A stretch of DNA of 64,000 bases from Gordonia araii NBRC 100433 (GTDB lineage Bacteria > Actinomycetota > Actinomycetes > Mycobacteriales > Mycobacteriaceae). Position numbers and translations under genes: made by a program. A model generated the notes under the pieces. That model was given only the letters and a program-made list of their open reading frames with translations, made no database searches and was not told the origin of the DNA. The stretch covers positions 1 through 64,000 of the forward strand of contig NZ_BAEE01000063.1 in NCBI RefSeq assembly GCF_000241265.1, in the 5' to 3' direction. Positions 18,302-29,195 of the stretch are shown piece after piece (the stretch's first letter is position 1; every line of letters starts with the position of its first letter).

Positions 18302-19432
18302 CTAGCGGGTGAGGGTCAGCACCGAGATCTGCGGAGGCGCACCGACGCGCACCGGCGGGCCCCACGCGCCGGCCCCGCGCGACGCGTAAACCGCCACGTC
18401 CCCGACGTTTCCGAAGCCCGCGACGATCGGCTGCTGTAGCCGCACCGCGTATCCGAACGGCCAGATCTGACCGCCATGGGTGTGACCGGAGACCTGCAAG
18501 CCCACTCCCCGTCCCTGCGCGTCGTCGGCTTGCTTCGGCTGGTGCGCGGCGAAGATGAGCGCACGGCTCCGGTCGCGACCGGCGAATGCCTTCTCCGCAT
18601 CGGGCCGATACGGCTCAGGGGCGGTCGCGTCATAGACGCCGACCAGGTCGATGACGGCGTTGCCGCGGCGCAGCTCGACTCGTTCGTTGCGCAGCGGACG
18701 GACGCCCAGCGTCTCCCAGAAGTCGAGCCACGAACCGCCGTCGTCGGAGTAGTACTCGTGGTTGCCGCTGACCCCGTAGACACCGAGCGGCGCCCGCAAG
18801 TCCCGCAGCGGCGCCAAGTCGCGGCCGACGTTGACGATGGTGCCGTCGGCGAGATCTCCGCCCAGGATCACCACGTCGGGTTTGGCGTCGTTGACCTGAG
18901 CGACCACGCGCCGGGTGAAATCGGCACCCCGGGTGGGACCGACGTGCAGATCGGTGACGAAGGCGACGCGCAGGCCGTCGAACTCGGCGGGCAGCCGGTC
19001 CACGACCGCACTGTCCTCGGTCACTGCCGGGCGCGACGCCTCGACCAACCCGAACCCGACCGCGCCCACCGCCGCGACGACCATGACTCCGGTCGCGGCG
19101 CCCACCCACCGGCGCGGCTTCTCCGGCGAGCCGCGAATCAGCCGGACCGCCAGGGCGACCAGACCGATCACCGCTGCCCCGAGCGACAGGTAGAACACGA
19201 AGGCCCACCAGGTGAATCCGACGAACCCGATCGGCCGCGCCCAGGCGGGATCGAGGGTGCGGCCGACCAGCACGGCCGGCAGACCCACCAGCGAGCCGAC
19301 CACCAGAAGCGCGTCAGCGGCGACCGCCCACCGTCCGCTCAGCCCGGTCGCGACGACGAGGCGCCGATGCAGCCAGTACGCCGACAGCGCGACGAAGGTG
19401 ATGCCGACGATCGCGGCGATGATGACGACCAC
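18302..19432 (-). CDS. Membrane-anchored metallophosphoesterase
   Basis: 376 aa. Four or five N-terminal hydrophobic segments (to residue ~150) anchor a calcineurin-like phosphoesterase domain. Metal motifs run in order: VTDLHVG, LGGDLADG, VSGNHEYYS and SGHTHGGQIWP. This is the YkuE/YaeI-like group, whose members act on phosphorylated lipids or nucleotides. GTG start. It lies 38 nt after pheT on the same strand, with no shared function evident. Confidence 0.88.
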   Translation of the reverse strand: MVVIIAAIVGITFVALSAYWLHRRLVVATGLSGRWAVAADALLVVGSLVGLPAVLVGRTLDPAWARPIGFVGFTWWAFVFYLSLGAAVIGLVALAVRLIRGSPEKPRRWVGAATGVMVVAAVGAVGFGLVEASRPAVTEDSAVVDRLPAEFDGLRVAFVTDLHVGPTRGADFTRRVVAQVNDAKPDVVILGGDLADGTIVNVGRDLAPLRDLRAPLGVYGVSGNHEYYSDDGGSWLDFWETLGVRPLRNERVELRRGNAVIDLVGVYDATAPEPYRPDAEKAFAGRDRSRALIFAAHQPKQADDAQGRGVGLQVSGHTHGGQIWPFGYAVRLQQPIVAGFGNVGDVAVYASRGAGAWGPPVRVGAPPQISVLTLTR

Positions 19433-19470
19433 AGGCGGGCCTTTCCGTTGTCAGACGTGTATCGACGTCG

Positions 19471-21951
19471 CTACCGCAGGCGGGCGCCGACCGCGCTTCC
19501 CGCGTGCTCGACCGCGGCCAACTTGGCGGCGCTGGCCTCGTCTTCGGTGAGGGTGCGGTCCGGCGCACGGAAGCGCAGCGCGAAGGCCAGTGACTTCTTC
19601 CCGTCGCCGACCTGATCGCCGGTGTAGACGTCGAAGAGATCCAGGGACTCCAGGAGTTCACCGGCTCCCTCTCGCAACGCGGCGGCGACCGTCGCCGAGG
19701 GCACCGTGTCATCGACGACGACGGCCACGTCCTGCAGCACAGCGGGGAACACCGACAGGCTGGGTGCGGGCAGCGCGGTGCGCAGCGGCAGGGCGTCGAT
19801 GGACAGTTCGACGGCACAGGTGCGCTTCGGCAGGTGGGCGCGATCGCACACTGCCGGGTGCAGCTCGCCGGCCCAGCCGACCGTGACCTTCTGACCGGCG
19901 TCATCGGTGGCGACGACCTTCGCGCAGCGTCCCGGATGCCACGGCAGATGATCGTCGGCCACCAACTCGACGTCGGCACCGGCGGCGCGCGCGGTCGACC
20001 GCGCCGCCTCGAAGGCGTCGGCGGCCTCCGATGGCCGACCGTTCCCCCACGGTCCGGCGGGCTCGGCCAGGCCGGTCAGCACGACCGCGACGTGCAACGG
20101 CTGCTCCGGCAGCGCGGCGTCGACGCGGGCCAACTCCTCGTCCGTGGGACGCTTGGTCACGTCGAACGGCCCGACGACCTCGGTCGGCGGCCCCCCGAGA
20201 ACGACCTGGCCGATCGTGAACAACGACAGGTCGCGCTGTCCGCGGGCGATGTTGCGACCGGCCATCTCCAGCAGCCCCGGCAACAGCGTCGTGTTCAGCT
20301 CCGGCCGATCGGCTTCCAGCGGATTGAGTACCTTGACGGTCGCGCGTCGCGGATCGTCTTCGTCCAGTCCCCACGTGTCAAACACGCCGGCGGGCATGAA
20401 CGGATACGGGAGGACCTCGACGAACCCGTCGAGCGCCAAGGCCCGGCCGATGCTGCGGCGGCGCCGCTGCGCCGGAGTGAGGCCGCGCCCGCCCGGTGCC
20501 CGCGGCACGACGGCGGGGATGTCCTCCAACCCCTCCAGCCGCAGCACTTCCTCGACCAGGTCGGCGGACTGCCGCAGGTCGGGCCGCCACGACGGCGGGG
20601 TCACCAGGAGCCGGTCGCCGGACTCCTCGACGAGGCACCCCACTTCGCGCAGCCGCTTGGCCGAGGTACCGGCCGGGTACTCGATGCCCGCGGTGCGGTC
20701 GGGGGCGTCGGCGGCGAAATCGATGACCGGTGTCGGCGTGCCGGGAAGCCGCACATCGGTCCACTCGGGCGCGAGGGCACCGCCGGCGATCTCGACGATG
20801 AGTTGCGCTGCACGTGCGGAAGCGACGGCGGTGATCTCGGGGTCGACGGTCCGCTCGAAGCGCTTCGACGCCTCCGAGGTCAACTTGTGGCGCTTGCCGG
20901 TCCGGAAGACGCGGACCGGGTCGAAGGTCGCCGATTCCAGCAGGACCCGGGTCGTCTCGTCGCCGACCTCGGTGACCGCGCCGCCCATCACGCCGGCCAG
21001 CGCGATCGGGCCGCTGTCGTCGGCGATCACGACGTCCTCGGCGTCGAGGGCGCGCTCGACCCCGTCGAGGGTGGTCAGCTTCTCCCCCGCCTTCGCGTTG
21101 CGCACGGCGATATCCCCGCGCACCCGGTCGGCGTCGAAGGCGTGCAGCGGCTGGCCGAGTTCGATCATCACGTAATTGGTGATGTCGACGACCGCCGAGA
21201 TCGGCCGGATACCGGCCACCAGCAACCGCTTGCGCAGCCACCACGGCGATGCGGCCGTCGGGTCCACGCTCTCGACGACGCGCGCGGTATAGCGCGTCGA
21301 TCCCGTCGCCGGGTCGATGGCAACCGGCCATCCGCCGTCGCTTGCCACACCAGGATCGATGTCCCCGCCCGGTTCGCGGAAGACCGCGCCGAGACTGCCC
21401 GCGAGCTCTCGGCCCAGGCCGCGTACCGAGAAGGCGTAGCCCCGGTCGGGGGTCACGTTCACGTCGATCGCGGTGTCGGGGAGACCGAGGACGGTACGCG
21501 CGTCGTCGCCGGGCTCGGCGGAGCCGCTCGGGAGCACGAGGATCCCGGTGTGGTCGTCGCCGACGCCGAGCTCGGTGACCGAACAGATCATGCCGTCGGA
21601 GGTCTTGCCGTAGGTCTTGCGCGAGGCGATCTCGAATCCGCCGGGCAACGTGGTACCGGGCAGCGCGACGACGACGAGGTCGCCCTCGGTGAAGTTGCGT
21701 GCGCCGCAGACGATCTCGCGCGGCGCGTCTTCGCCGACGGCGACGAGGCAGAAGCGGATCGGTTTCTTGAACTCGGTGAGTTCCTCGATGGTCTCGACGC
21801 GGCCGACGACCAGGGGGCCGGCGATGTGGCCGAACGGCTCGACGTCCTCGATCTCGAAGCCGACACGGACGAAGGCTTCATCGATCTGTTCGGCGGTGGG
21901 CTCGGCGTCGATGTCGAGTACGTCGGTCAACCAGGATTGCGGGACACGCAC
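19471..21951 (-). CDS. pheT: Phenylalanyl-tRNA synthetase beta subunit
   Basis: 826-aa beta chain of the alpha2beta2 enzyme. The N-terminal tRNA-binding OB domain (~40-150) has VGRVETIEELTEFKKPIRFC. It is followed by the B3/B4 editing domain (~210-400), the B5 domain and a C-terminal ferredoxin-fold anticodon-binding domain (SVFPAVLQDVAVVVDD onward). Full length for the family. GTG start, 60 nt after pheS. It charges tRNA-Phe with the alpha subunit. Confidence 0.97.
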   Translation of the reverse strand: MRVPQSWLTDVLDIDAEPTAEQIDEAFVRVGFEIEDVEPFGHIAGPLVVGRVETIEELTEFKKPIRFCLVAVGEDAPREIVCGARNFTEGDLVVVALPGTTLPGGFEIASRKTYGKTSDGMICSVTELGVGDDHTGILVLPSGSAEPGDDARTVLGLPDTAIDVNVTPDRGYAFSVRGLGRELAGSLGAVFREPGGDIDPGVASDGGWPVAIDPATGSTRYTARVVESVDPTAASPWWLRKRLLVAGIRPISAVVDITNYVMIELGQPLHAFDADRVRGDIAVRNAKAGEKLTTLDGVERALDAEDVVIADDSGPIALAGVMGGAVTEVGDETTRVLLESATFDPVRVFRTGKRHKLTSEASKRFERTVDPEITAVASARAAQLIVEIAGGALAPEWTDVRLPGTPTPVIDFAADAPDRTAGIEYPAGTSAKRLREVGCLVEESGDRLLVTPPSWRPDLRQSADLVEEVLRLEGLEDIPAVVPRAPGGRGLTPAQRRRRSIGRALALDGFVEVLPYPFMPAGVFDTWGLDEDDPRRATVKVLNPLEADRPELNTTLLPGLLEMAGRNIARGQRDLSLFTIGQVVLGGPPTEVVGPFDVTKRPTDEELARVDAALPEQPLHVAVVLTGLAEPAGPWGNGRPSEAADAFEAARSTARAAGADVELVADDHLPWHPGRCAKVVATDDAGQKVTVGWAGELHPAVCDRAHLPKRTCAVELSIDALPLRTALPAPSLSVFPAVLQDVAVVVDDTVPSATVAAALREGAGELLESLDLFDVYTGDQVGDGKKSLAFALRFRAPDRTLTEDEASAAKLAAVEHAGSAVGARLR

Positions 21952-22011
21952 GATGGATTGCTGCTTTCGGGTCGGTTCGAGATGGCCGGTGGTTGAAGCG
22001 GATCGGCGGCG

Positions 22012-24512
<2,501 letters not shown>

Positions 24513-24602
24513 ACGTCGATCCTCACCGGCACCGCGCACGTTGCGCGTCGGGAGAACTACTCAATTCGCCTCGGGCGGCCTTCCCACCCGTTCGTGATCT
24601 GT

Positions 24603-24612
24603 GCCACAGTGG
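24603..24612. promoter_or_regulatory. GCCACAGTGG motif upstream of the AcoR-like gene
   Basis: The 10-bp word contains CCAC-A-GTGG, an inverted repeat, 23 nt before the activator start codon. Its exact reverse complement lies at 26346-26355 upstream of the aldehyde dehydrogenase gene. Sharing between the two control regions suggests a common operator, possibly the AcoR-like protein's own site. Chance occurrence in GC-rich DNA cannot be excluded. Confidence 0.35.
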
Positions 24613-24634
24613 TGGCGGAGGTCAGCGCTCACCC

Positions 24635-26251
24635 ATGTCGAAGTCCCATCCCGACCGCAACGTCATCGCCGCATCGTGGCGCCGCTCAGAGATGTCCGGC
24701 CTGGCGCCCGACGACCGTCCGACGCCGATCATCACCGACATCGTCTCCGCCGATCCGCTGCTCGACGCGGCCCGGCCGGTACTCCAGCGCGCGGCCGACG
24801 AATTGAACGACACCGGCACGGCGCTACTGCTCGTCGACCACGACTGCCAATTGGTGTCGCGGGTGGCCTCCGGCGTCGCCGTCGAACGAGCGCTCGACGG
24901 CCTCGGTGTCACCACCGGCGCGCTGTTCGGCGAAGACGTGATGGGCACAACGGCGCTCGGCACTCCCGCCGAGATCCGCGGCGGCGTCACCGTCAACGGG
25001 TCCGAGCACTATTTGGAGCAGTTCAAGAGTCTCAGCTGCTTCGGCCGGCCCATCGTCCACCCGGCGACCAGGCGGCTCGCCGGAATCATTTGTCTGACGG
25101 AGATCAGCCCGCGGGCGAATCCCCTGTCGGTGCCGTTCGTGAACCGGCTCGTCACCGGAATCCAGGACCGCCTGCTCGACCGATCGCGGGCCGAACAGCG
25201 GGCGGTCATCGATGCATTCGGACGGGCGGCGCCGCGTCGCGACGTCGCCGTCGCCGCGATCGGCGACGACTTGCAGCTCACCAACTCGCTCGCGGCCGCA
25301 CTGCTCAGCCCGGCCGATTTCGGGACGCTCAGCATGCTGGCCGCCGAACAGCCCGCCGCCGAGATGCCGATGCTGACGCTAAGTTCGGGCGCGGTCGTCC
25401 AGGTCGTCACCGAGCGCATCCCCGGCGTTCGCCGGGCCGCGATCTTCCGGCTGCGGCCGACGGGCGCGTCCGCGCCGAGACCGGTGGCCGCAGCGCCGGC
25501 CCGGCCCTCGCGCACCGGTTCGTCGACCGCGATCACCGGCGAGCCGGGTACCGGGCGCAGTCGGGCCGCCCGCGCCGAAGCCGGGAGACATCTCGTCGCC
25601 GACGTCTCCGAATGCCTGCTCAGCGGCCGGCGGCTCGACCTCGCCGGACTCGTCGGCGAGGCTCGCGACGCCGAGGTGACCCTCGTCGTCGACGACGCGG
25701 ACATGCTCGACGAGGCGTCGATCCACCTGCTCCGGAAAGTGATCGCCGAGCCCGACCGGGCCGCACCGCCGATCGTCGTGGTGACCGGTCCGGCGTCGGC
25801 CGCACGACCGTCGGTCAAGGCTCTGGTCTCGATGTGCCGTAGCCGCGTCGACCTGCTCCCCCTCCGGCAGCGCCCGGGCGACATCGTCTCGCTGGCGCAC
25901 GATCTGCTCGCCGAGATCGACCAGCGGCTGGACCTGTCCGCGGCCGCCGCGGACGCGCTCGCCTCCGCCCAGTGGCCGGGCAATCTGTCCGAGCTGTCGG
26001 TGGTGGTGGACCAGGCGGCGGCCACGACCCTGGAACGGGCGGCCAGGCAGGTCGACATCGAGGATCTGCCGCCGCAGTACCGGGCAATCACCCGCGCGGC
26101 CCGGCTGGCCGGCCGCGAACAGGCCGAACGCCAGGCCATCATCGAAGCACTCGACGCCGCCGACAACAACAAGGTGCACGCGGCGAAAGCGCTCGGTGTC
26201 AGCCGCACGACGCTCTATGCGCGGATCCGCGCATTGGGCATCCGGACCTGA
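24635..26251 (+). CDS. AcoR/MimR-like GAF-Fis activator with degenerate AAA+ domain
   Basis: 538-aa regulator. Residues ~30-185 form a GAF-type sensor (GEDVMGTTALGT, LSCFGRPIVHP), as in AcoR and MimR. Residues ~295-480 are a shrunken AAA+ region with GEPGTGRS (302-309) replacing Walker A, the Walker B-like TLVVDDAD (349-356), LPLRQRPGDI (408) and QWPGN (446-450). The sigma-54 contact motif GAFTGA is absent. A Fis-type helix-turn-helix closes it (AAKALGVSRTTLYARI). Divergent from the acyltransferase and upstream of two dehydrogenase genes, it probably activates them in response to an alcohol or ketone. Ligand unknown. Confidence 0.88.
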   Translation: MSKSHPDRNVIAASWRRSEMSGLAPDDRPTPIITDIVSADPLLDAARPVLQRAADELNDTGTALLLVDHDCQLVSRVASGVAVERALDGLGVTTGALFGEDVMGTTALGTPAEIRGGVTVNGSEHYLEQFKSLSCFGRPIVHPATRRLAGIICLTEISPRANPLSVPFVNRLVTGIQDRLLDRSRAEQRAVIDAFGRAAPRRDVAVAAIGDDLQLTNSLAAALLSPADFGTLSMLAAEQPAAEMPMLTLSSGAVVQVVTERIPGVRRAAIFRLRPTGASAPRPVAAAPARPSRTGSSTAITGEPGTGRSRAARAEAGRHLVADVSECLLSGRRLDLAGLVGEARDAEVTLVVDDADMLDEASIHLLRKVIAEPDRAAPPIVVVTGPASAARPSVKALVSMCRSRVDLLPLRQRPGDIVSLAHDLLAEIDQRLDLSAAAADALASAQWPGNLSELSVVVDQAAATTLERAARQVDIEDLPPQYRAITRAARLAGREQAERQAIIEALDAADNNKVHAAKALGVSRTTLYARIRALGIRT

Positions 26252-26286
26252 GTAACGCGGCGATCCGCCTCCCCCTGTACACCCCG

Positions 26287-26305
26287 CTGTTCAGTTTCTG
26301 AACAG
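26287..26305. promoter_or_regulatory. Palindrome CTGTTCAG-ttt-CTGAACAG
   Basis: Perfect 8-bp inverted repeat around a 3-nt spacer, 95 nt upstream of the aldehyde dehydrogenase start and 36 nt after the activator stop. It sits where an upstream activating sequence for the AcoR-like protein would be expected. A hairpin role, such as a terminator for the regulator, is less likely because no U-tract follows. Confidence 0.6.
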
Positions 26306-26345
26306 TCCGCCATCGGCGATACATGCGAGAAATGACATAGGCGGC

Positions 26346-26355
26346 CCACTGTGGC
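26346..26355. promoter_or_regulatory. CCACTGTGGC motif upstream of aldehyde dehydrogenase
   Basis: Exact reverse complement of 24603-24612, placed 44 nt before the start of the aldehyde dehydrogenase and downstream of the 19-bp palindrome. It may be a second operator or overlap the promoter. Confidence 0.35.
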
Positions 26356-26399
26356 TTGCCTCACACAGTTTTCGCACCGTCACTCGCCTGGAGGGCACC

Positions 26400-27899
26400 A
26401 TGACCACCGCTGTAGACCCCGTCCTGCTCCCCGCCGTCGCCGACTTCGTATCACGCGACCGCACGATGCTGATCGGCGGCGCCTGGGTCGCGGCCGACTC
26501 CGGACGCACCTTCGACACGATCGACCCGGCAACCGGCAATCGCATCACCAGCGTCCCCCACGGCGGTGCCGCCGACGTCGACAAGGCCGTGAAAGCCGCC
26601 CGGATCGCCTACGAGGAAGGCCCGTGGTCGCGCATGAAACCCAACGAACGCGAACGGCTGCTGTGGCGGGTCGGCGACCTGCTGAGCGAGCGGGCCGAAG
26701 TGTTCGGGCAACTGGAGGCGCTCGACAACGGGAAAGCGGCCACCATCGCCACGGCCGTCGACACCGGCTGGTCGGCCGACGTCTGGCGGTACAACGCCGG
26801 GCTGGCGACCAAGATCGGCGGCAGCACCGTCAACGTCTCGATGCCGTTCGCTCCCGGCGGCCAGTTCCACGCGTACACCTTGCGGGAGCCCCTCGGCGTC
26901 TGCGGTCAGATCGTCCCGTGGAACTTCCCGCTGCTGATGGCGACGTGGAAGCTGGCCCCTGCACTGGCGGCCGGCAACACCGTCGTCCTCAAGCCGGCGG
27001 AACAAACACCTCTGACCGCGCTGCTGCTGGGCGAACTCTTCGAAGAGGCCGGCTTCCCGCCCGGGGTGGTGAACATCGTGACCGGCTTCGGCGACGCCGG
27101 TGCCGCGCTCGCCGCCCACGACGACGTCGACAAGGTCGCCTTCACCGGATCCACCGAGGTCGGCAAGCTGATCGTCGACGCGGCCAAGGGCAATCTGAAG
27201 AAGGTCTCGCTGGAACTGGGCGGCAAGAGTCCCAACATCGTGTTCGCCGACGCCGACATCGAATCGGCCGTGGCCGGCTCGGTCGCGGCCTGGATGTTCA
27301 ACCACGGCCAGTGCTGCGTCGCGGGCACCCGGCTCTTCGTCGAGCGGCCGATCTTCGACGAGTTCACCCAGGCCGTCGCCGACGCGGCGTCGAAGGCGAA
27401 GATGGGGCCCGGCCTCGATCCGGCCACCGAACTCGGACCGCTCGTCTCCCAGGAGCAGTTCGACCGTGTCAACGGATACATCCAGCAGGGCCTCGCCGAC
27501 GGCGCACGAGCCCTCACCGGCGGCAAACGCTGGGGCACCGAGGGATTCTTCATCGAGCCGACCGTCTTCGTCGACGTCGAGCCCAGTTTCTCGATTGTCG
27601 AGGAGGAGATCTTCGGCCCGGTGGTCGCGGCGCTCCCGTTCGACGACGCCGAACAGGCGGCGGAGGCGGCCAACGACTCGATCTACGGACTCGCCGCCGG
27701 CATCTGGACCAAGGACATCTCGAAGGCGCACAAGACAGCCGCGCGGCTCAAGGCCGGTTCGGTCTGGGTGAACCAGTACAACGGCTTCGACACCGCGCTG
27801 CCCTTCGGCGGCTACAAGCAGTCGGGCTGGGGCCGCGAACTGGGCGACTCCGCACTCGATCTGTACACGCAGACCAAGGCCGTCAACGTCGCGCTCTGA
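26400..27899 (+). CDS. NAD-dependent aldehyde dehydrogenase (ThcA-like)
   Basis: Oxidises an aldehyde to the carboxylate. The 499-aa protein has the cofactor loop FTGSTEVGK at ~248-256, general base Glu272 in LELGGK and catalytic Cys306 in GQCC. Similar enzymes in rhodococci (ThcA, AldA) act on aliphatic aldehydes. The start is an ATG preceded by CTGGAGG. The neighbouring alcohol dehydrogenase, 45 nt downstream, would feed it aldehyde. Expression is probably controlled by the AcoR-like activator upstream. Confidence 0.93.
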   Translation: MTTAVDPVLLPAVADFVSRDRTMLIGGAWVAADSGRTFDTIDPATGNRITSVPHGGAADVDKAVKAARIAYEEGPWSRMKPNERERLLWRVGDLLSERAEVFGQLEALDNGKAATIATAVDTGWSADVWRYNAGLATKIGGSTVNVSMPFAPGGQFHAYTLREPLGVCGQIVPWNFPLLMATWKLAPALAAGNTVVLKPAEQTPLTALLLGELFEEAGFPPGVVNIVTGFGDAGAALAAHDDVDKVAFTGSTEVGKLIVDAAKGNLKKVSLELGGKSPNIVFADADIESAVAGSVAAWMFNHGQCCVAGTRLFVERPIFDEFTQAVADAASKAKMGPGLDPATELGPLVSQEQFDRVNGYIQQGLADGARALTGGKRWGTEGFFIEPTVFVDVEPSFSIVEEEIFGPVVAALPFDDAEQAAEAANDSIYGLAAGIWTKDISKAHKTAARLKAGSVWVNQYNGFDTALPFGGYKQSGWGRELGDSALDLYTQTKAVNVAL

Positions 27900-27944
27900 A
27901 TCAACCCCATCCCCCCGATCACCCAACCGAGAACGGAGAATCAC

Positions 27945-29057
27945 ATGAAAACCAAAGCAGCGGTCCTGCTGGAACCCGGCAAACCCTTCGAGCTGATGGA
28001 GCTCGACCTGGACGGGCCCGGACCCGGCGAAGTCCTGATCAAGTACACCGCGGCGGGGCTGTGCCACTCGGACCTCCACCTCACCGACGGCGACCTGCCG
28101 CCGCGGTATCCCATCGTCGGCGGACACGAGGGGTCCGGCATCATCGAGGAGGTCGGGGCGGGCGTCACCAAGGTCAAGCCGGGCGATCACGTCGTCTGCA
28201 GCTTCATCCCCAACTGCGGCACCTGCCGCTACTGTTCGACCGGTAGGCAGAACCTGTGCGACATGGGTGCCACGATCCTGGAAGGCTCCTTCCCCGACGG
28301 CACCTTCCGCTTCCACGGCGGCGGCCAGGACTTCGGCGCCATGTGCATGCTCGGCACGTTCTCCGAACGCGCCACGATCAGCCAGCACTCGGTGGTGAAG
28401 GTCGACGATTGGCTGCCGCTGGAGAAGGCGGTCCTCGTCGGCTGCGGCGTCCCGTCGGGCTGGGGAACCGCCGTCTACGCGGGCAATCTCCACCCCGGCG
28501 ACACCGCCGTCATCTACGGCATCGGCGGCCTGGGCATCAACGCCGTGCAAGGTGCCGTGGCCGCGGGCTGCAAGTATGTCGTCGTCGTCGACCCGGTCCC
28601 GATGAAGCGGGATGCCGCGATCAAGTTCGGTGCCACCCACGCCTTCGCGACCGCCGAGGAGGCCCAGGCCAAGGTCACCGAGTTGACCTGGGGACAGGGC
28701 GCCGACGCCGCGCTGATCCTCGTCGGGACCGTCGACGAGGAGGTCGTCTCGGCGGCGACGGCGGTCATCGGCAAGGGCGGGTCGGTCGTCATCACCGGCC
28801 TGGCCGACCCGACGAAGTTGACGGTGCACGTTTCGGGCTGCGATCTGACGCTGAACCAGAAGACGATCAAGGGCTCGCTGTTCGGCGGTTCCAACCCGCA
28901 GTACGACATCGTCCGGCTGCTGCGTCTCTACGACGCCGGTGAGCTCAAGCTCGACGAGCTGGTCACCAAAGAGTACTCGCTCGACGAAGTGAACCAGGGC
29001 TACCAGGATCTGCGCGACGGAAAGAACATCCGCGGCGTGATCCGGCACAGCGAATAG
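27945..29057 (+). CDS. NDMA-dependent (mycofactocin-type) zinc alcohol dehydrogenase
   Basis: 370-aa medium-chain alcohol dehydrogenase. Catalytic zinc ligands are Cys40 (GLCHSD) and the His61-Glu62 pair. The structural zinc site is Cys91/94/97/105 (CGTCRYCSTGRQNLC). GIGGLGINAVQGA binds the nicotinamide cofactor. It closely resembles M. tuberculosis AdhB and the Rxyl_3153 family, which hold NAD tightly and need an external acceptor, in vivo probably mycofactocin (N,N-dimethyl-4-nitrosoaniline in vitro). It forms an operon with the aldehyde dehydrogenase. No mycofactocin biosynthesis genes lie in this window. Confidence 0.9.
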   Translation: MKTKAAVLLEPGKPFELMELDLDGPGPGEVLIKYTAAGLCHSDLHLTDGDLPPRYPIVGGHEGSGIIEEVGAGVTKVKPGDHVVCSFIPNCGTCRYCSTGRQNLCDMGATILEGSFPDGTFRFHGGGQDFGAMCMLGTFSERATISQHSVVKVDDWLPLEKAVLVGCGVPSGWGTAVYAGNLHPGDTAVIYGIGGLGINAVQGAVAAGCKYVVVVDPVPMKRDAAIKFGATHAFATAEEAQAKVTELTWGQGADAALILVGTVDEEVVSAATAVIGKGGSVVITGLADPTKLTVHVSGCDLTLNQKTIKGSLFGGSNPQYDIVRLLRLYDAGELKLDELVTKEYSLDEVNQGYQDLRDGKNIRGVIRHSE

Positions 29058-29068
29058 CCCCCTGAGCT

Positions 29069-29112
29069 CCCGCGGGTCTGCGGTGTCGCGCCTTCCGCAG
29101 ACCCGCGGGTTT
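29069..29112 (+). terminator. Strong hairpin terminator of the dehydrogenase operon
   Basis: A perfect 15-bp stem, CCCGCGGGTCTGCGG paired with its complement at 29095-29109, with an 11-nt loop. It is followed by TTTC, 11 nt after the alcohol dehydrogenase stop. Confidence 0.85.
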
Positions 29113-29195
29113 CACCGCGAGGTGCATCCGTGCGCTCTCGTACAGCGATCTTCCGGGCGGGAAAACTACTCGGTCGGCCGGTACGATCGCACGCC

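Noticed and set aside
19834-21996. 720-codon open frame opposite pheT
   Set aside because: Fully antisense to an unmistakable pheT, no recognisable motif, no start signal.
26252-26399. Sigma-54 type -24/-12 promoter before the aldehyde dehydrogenase
   Set aside because: No GG-N10-GC with the right surroundings was convincing, and the activator lacks GAFTGA.
26451-29048. 865-codon open frame opposite the two dehydrogenase genes
   Set aside because: Antisense shadow. The plus-strand genes have complete catalytic motifs and ribosome sites.
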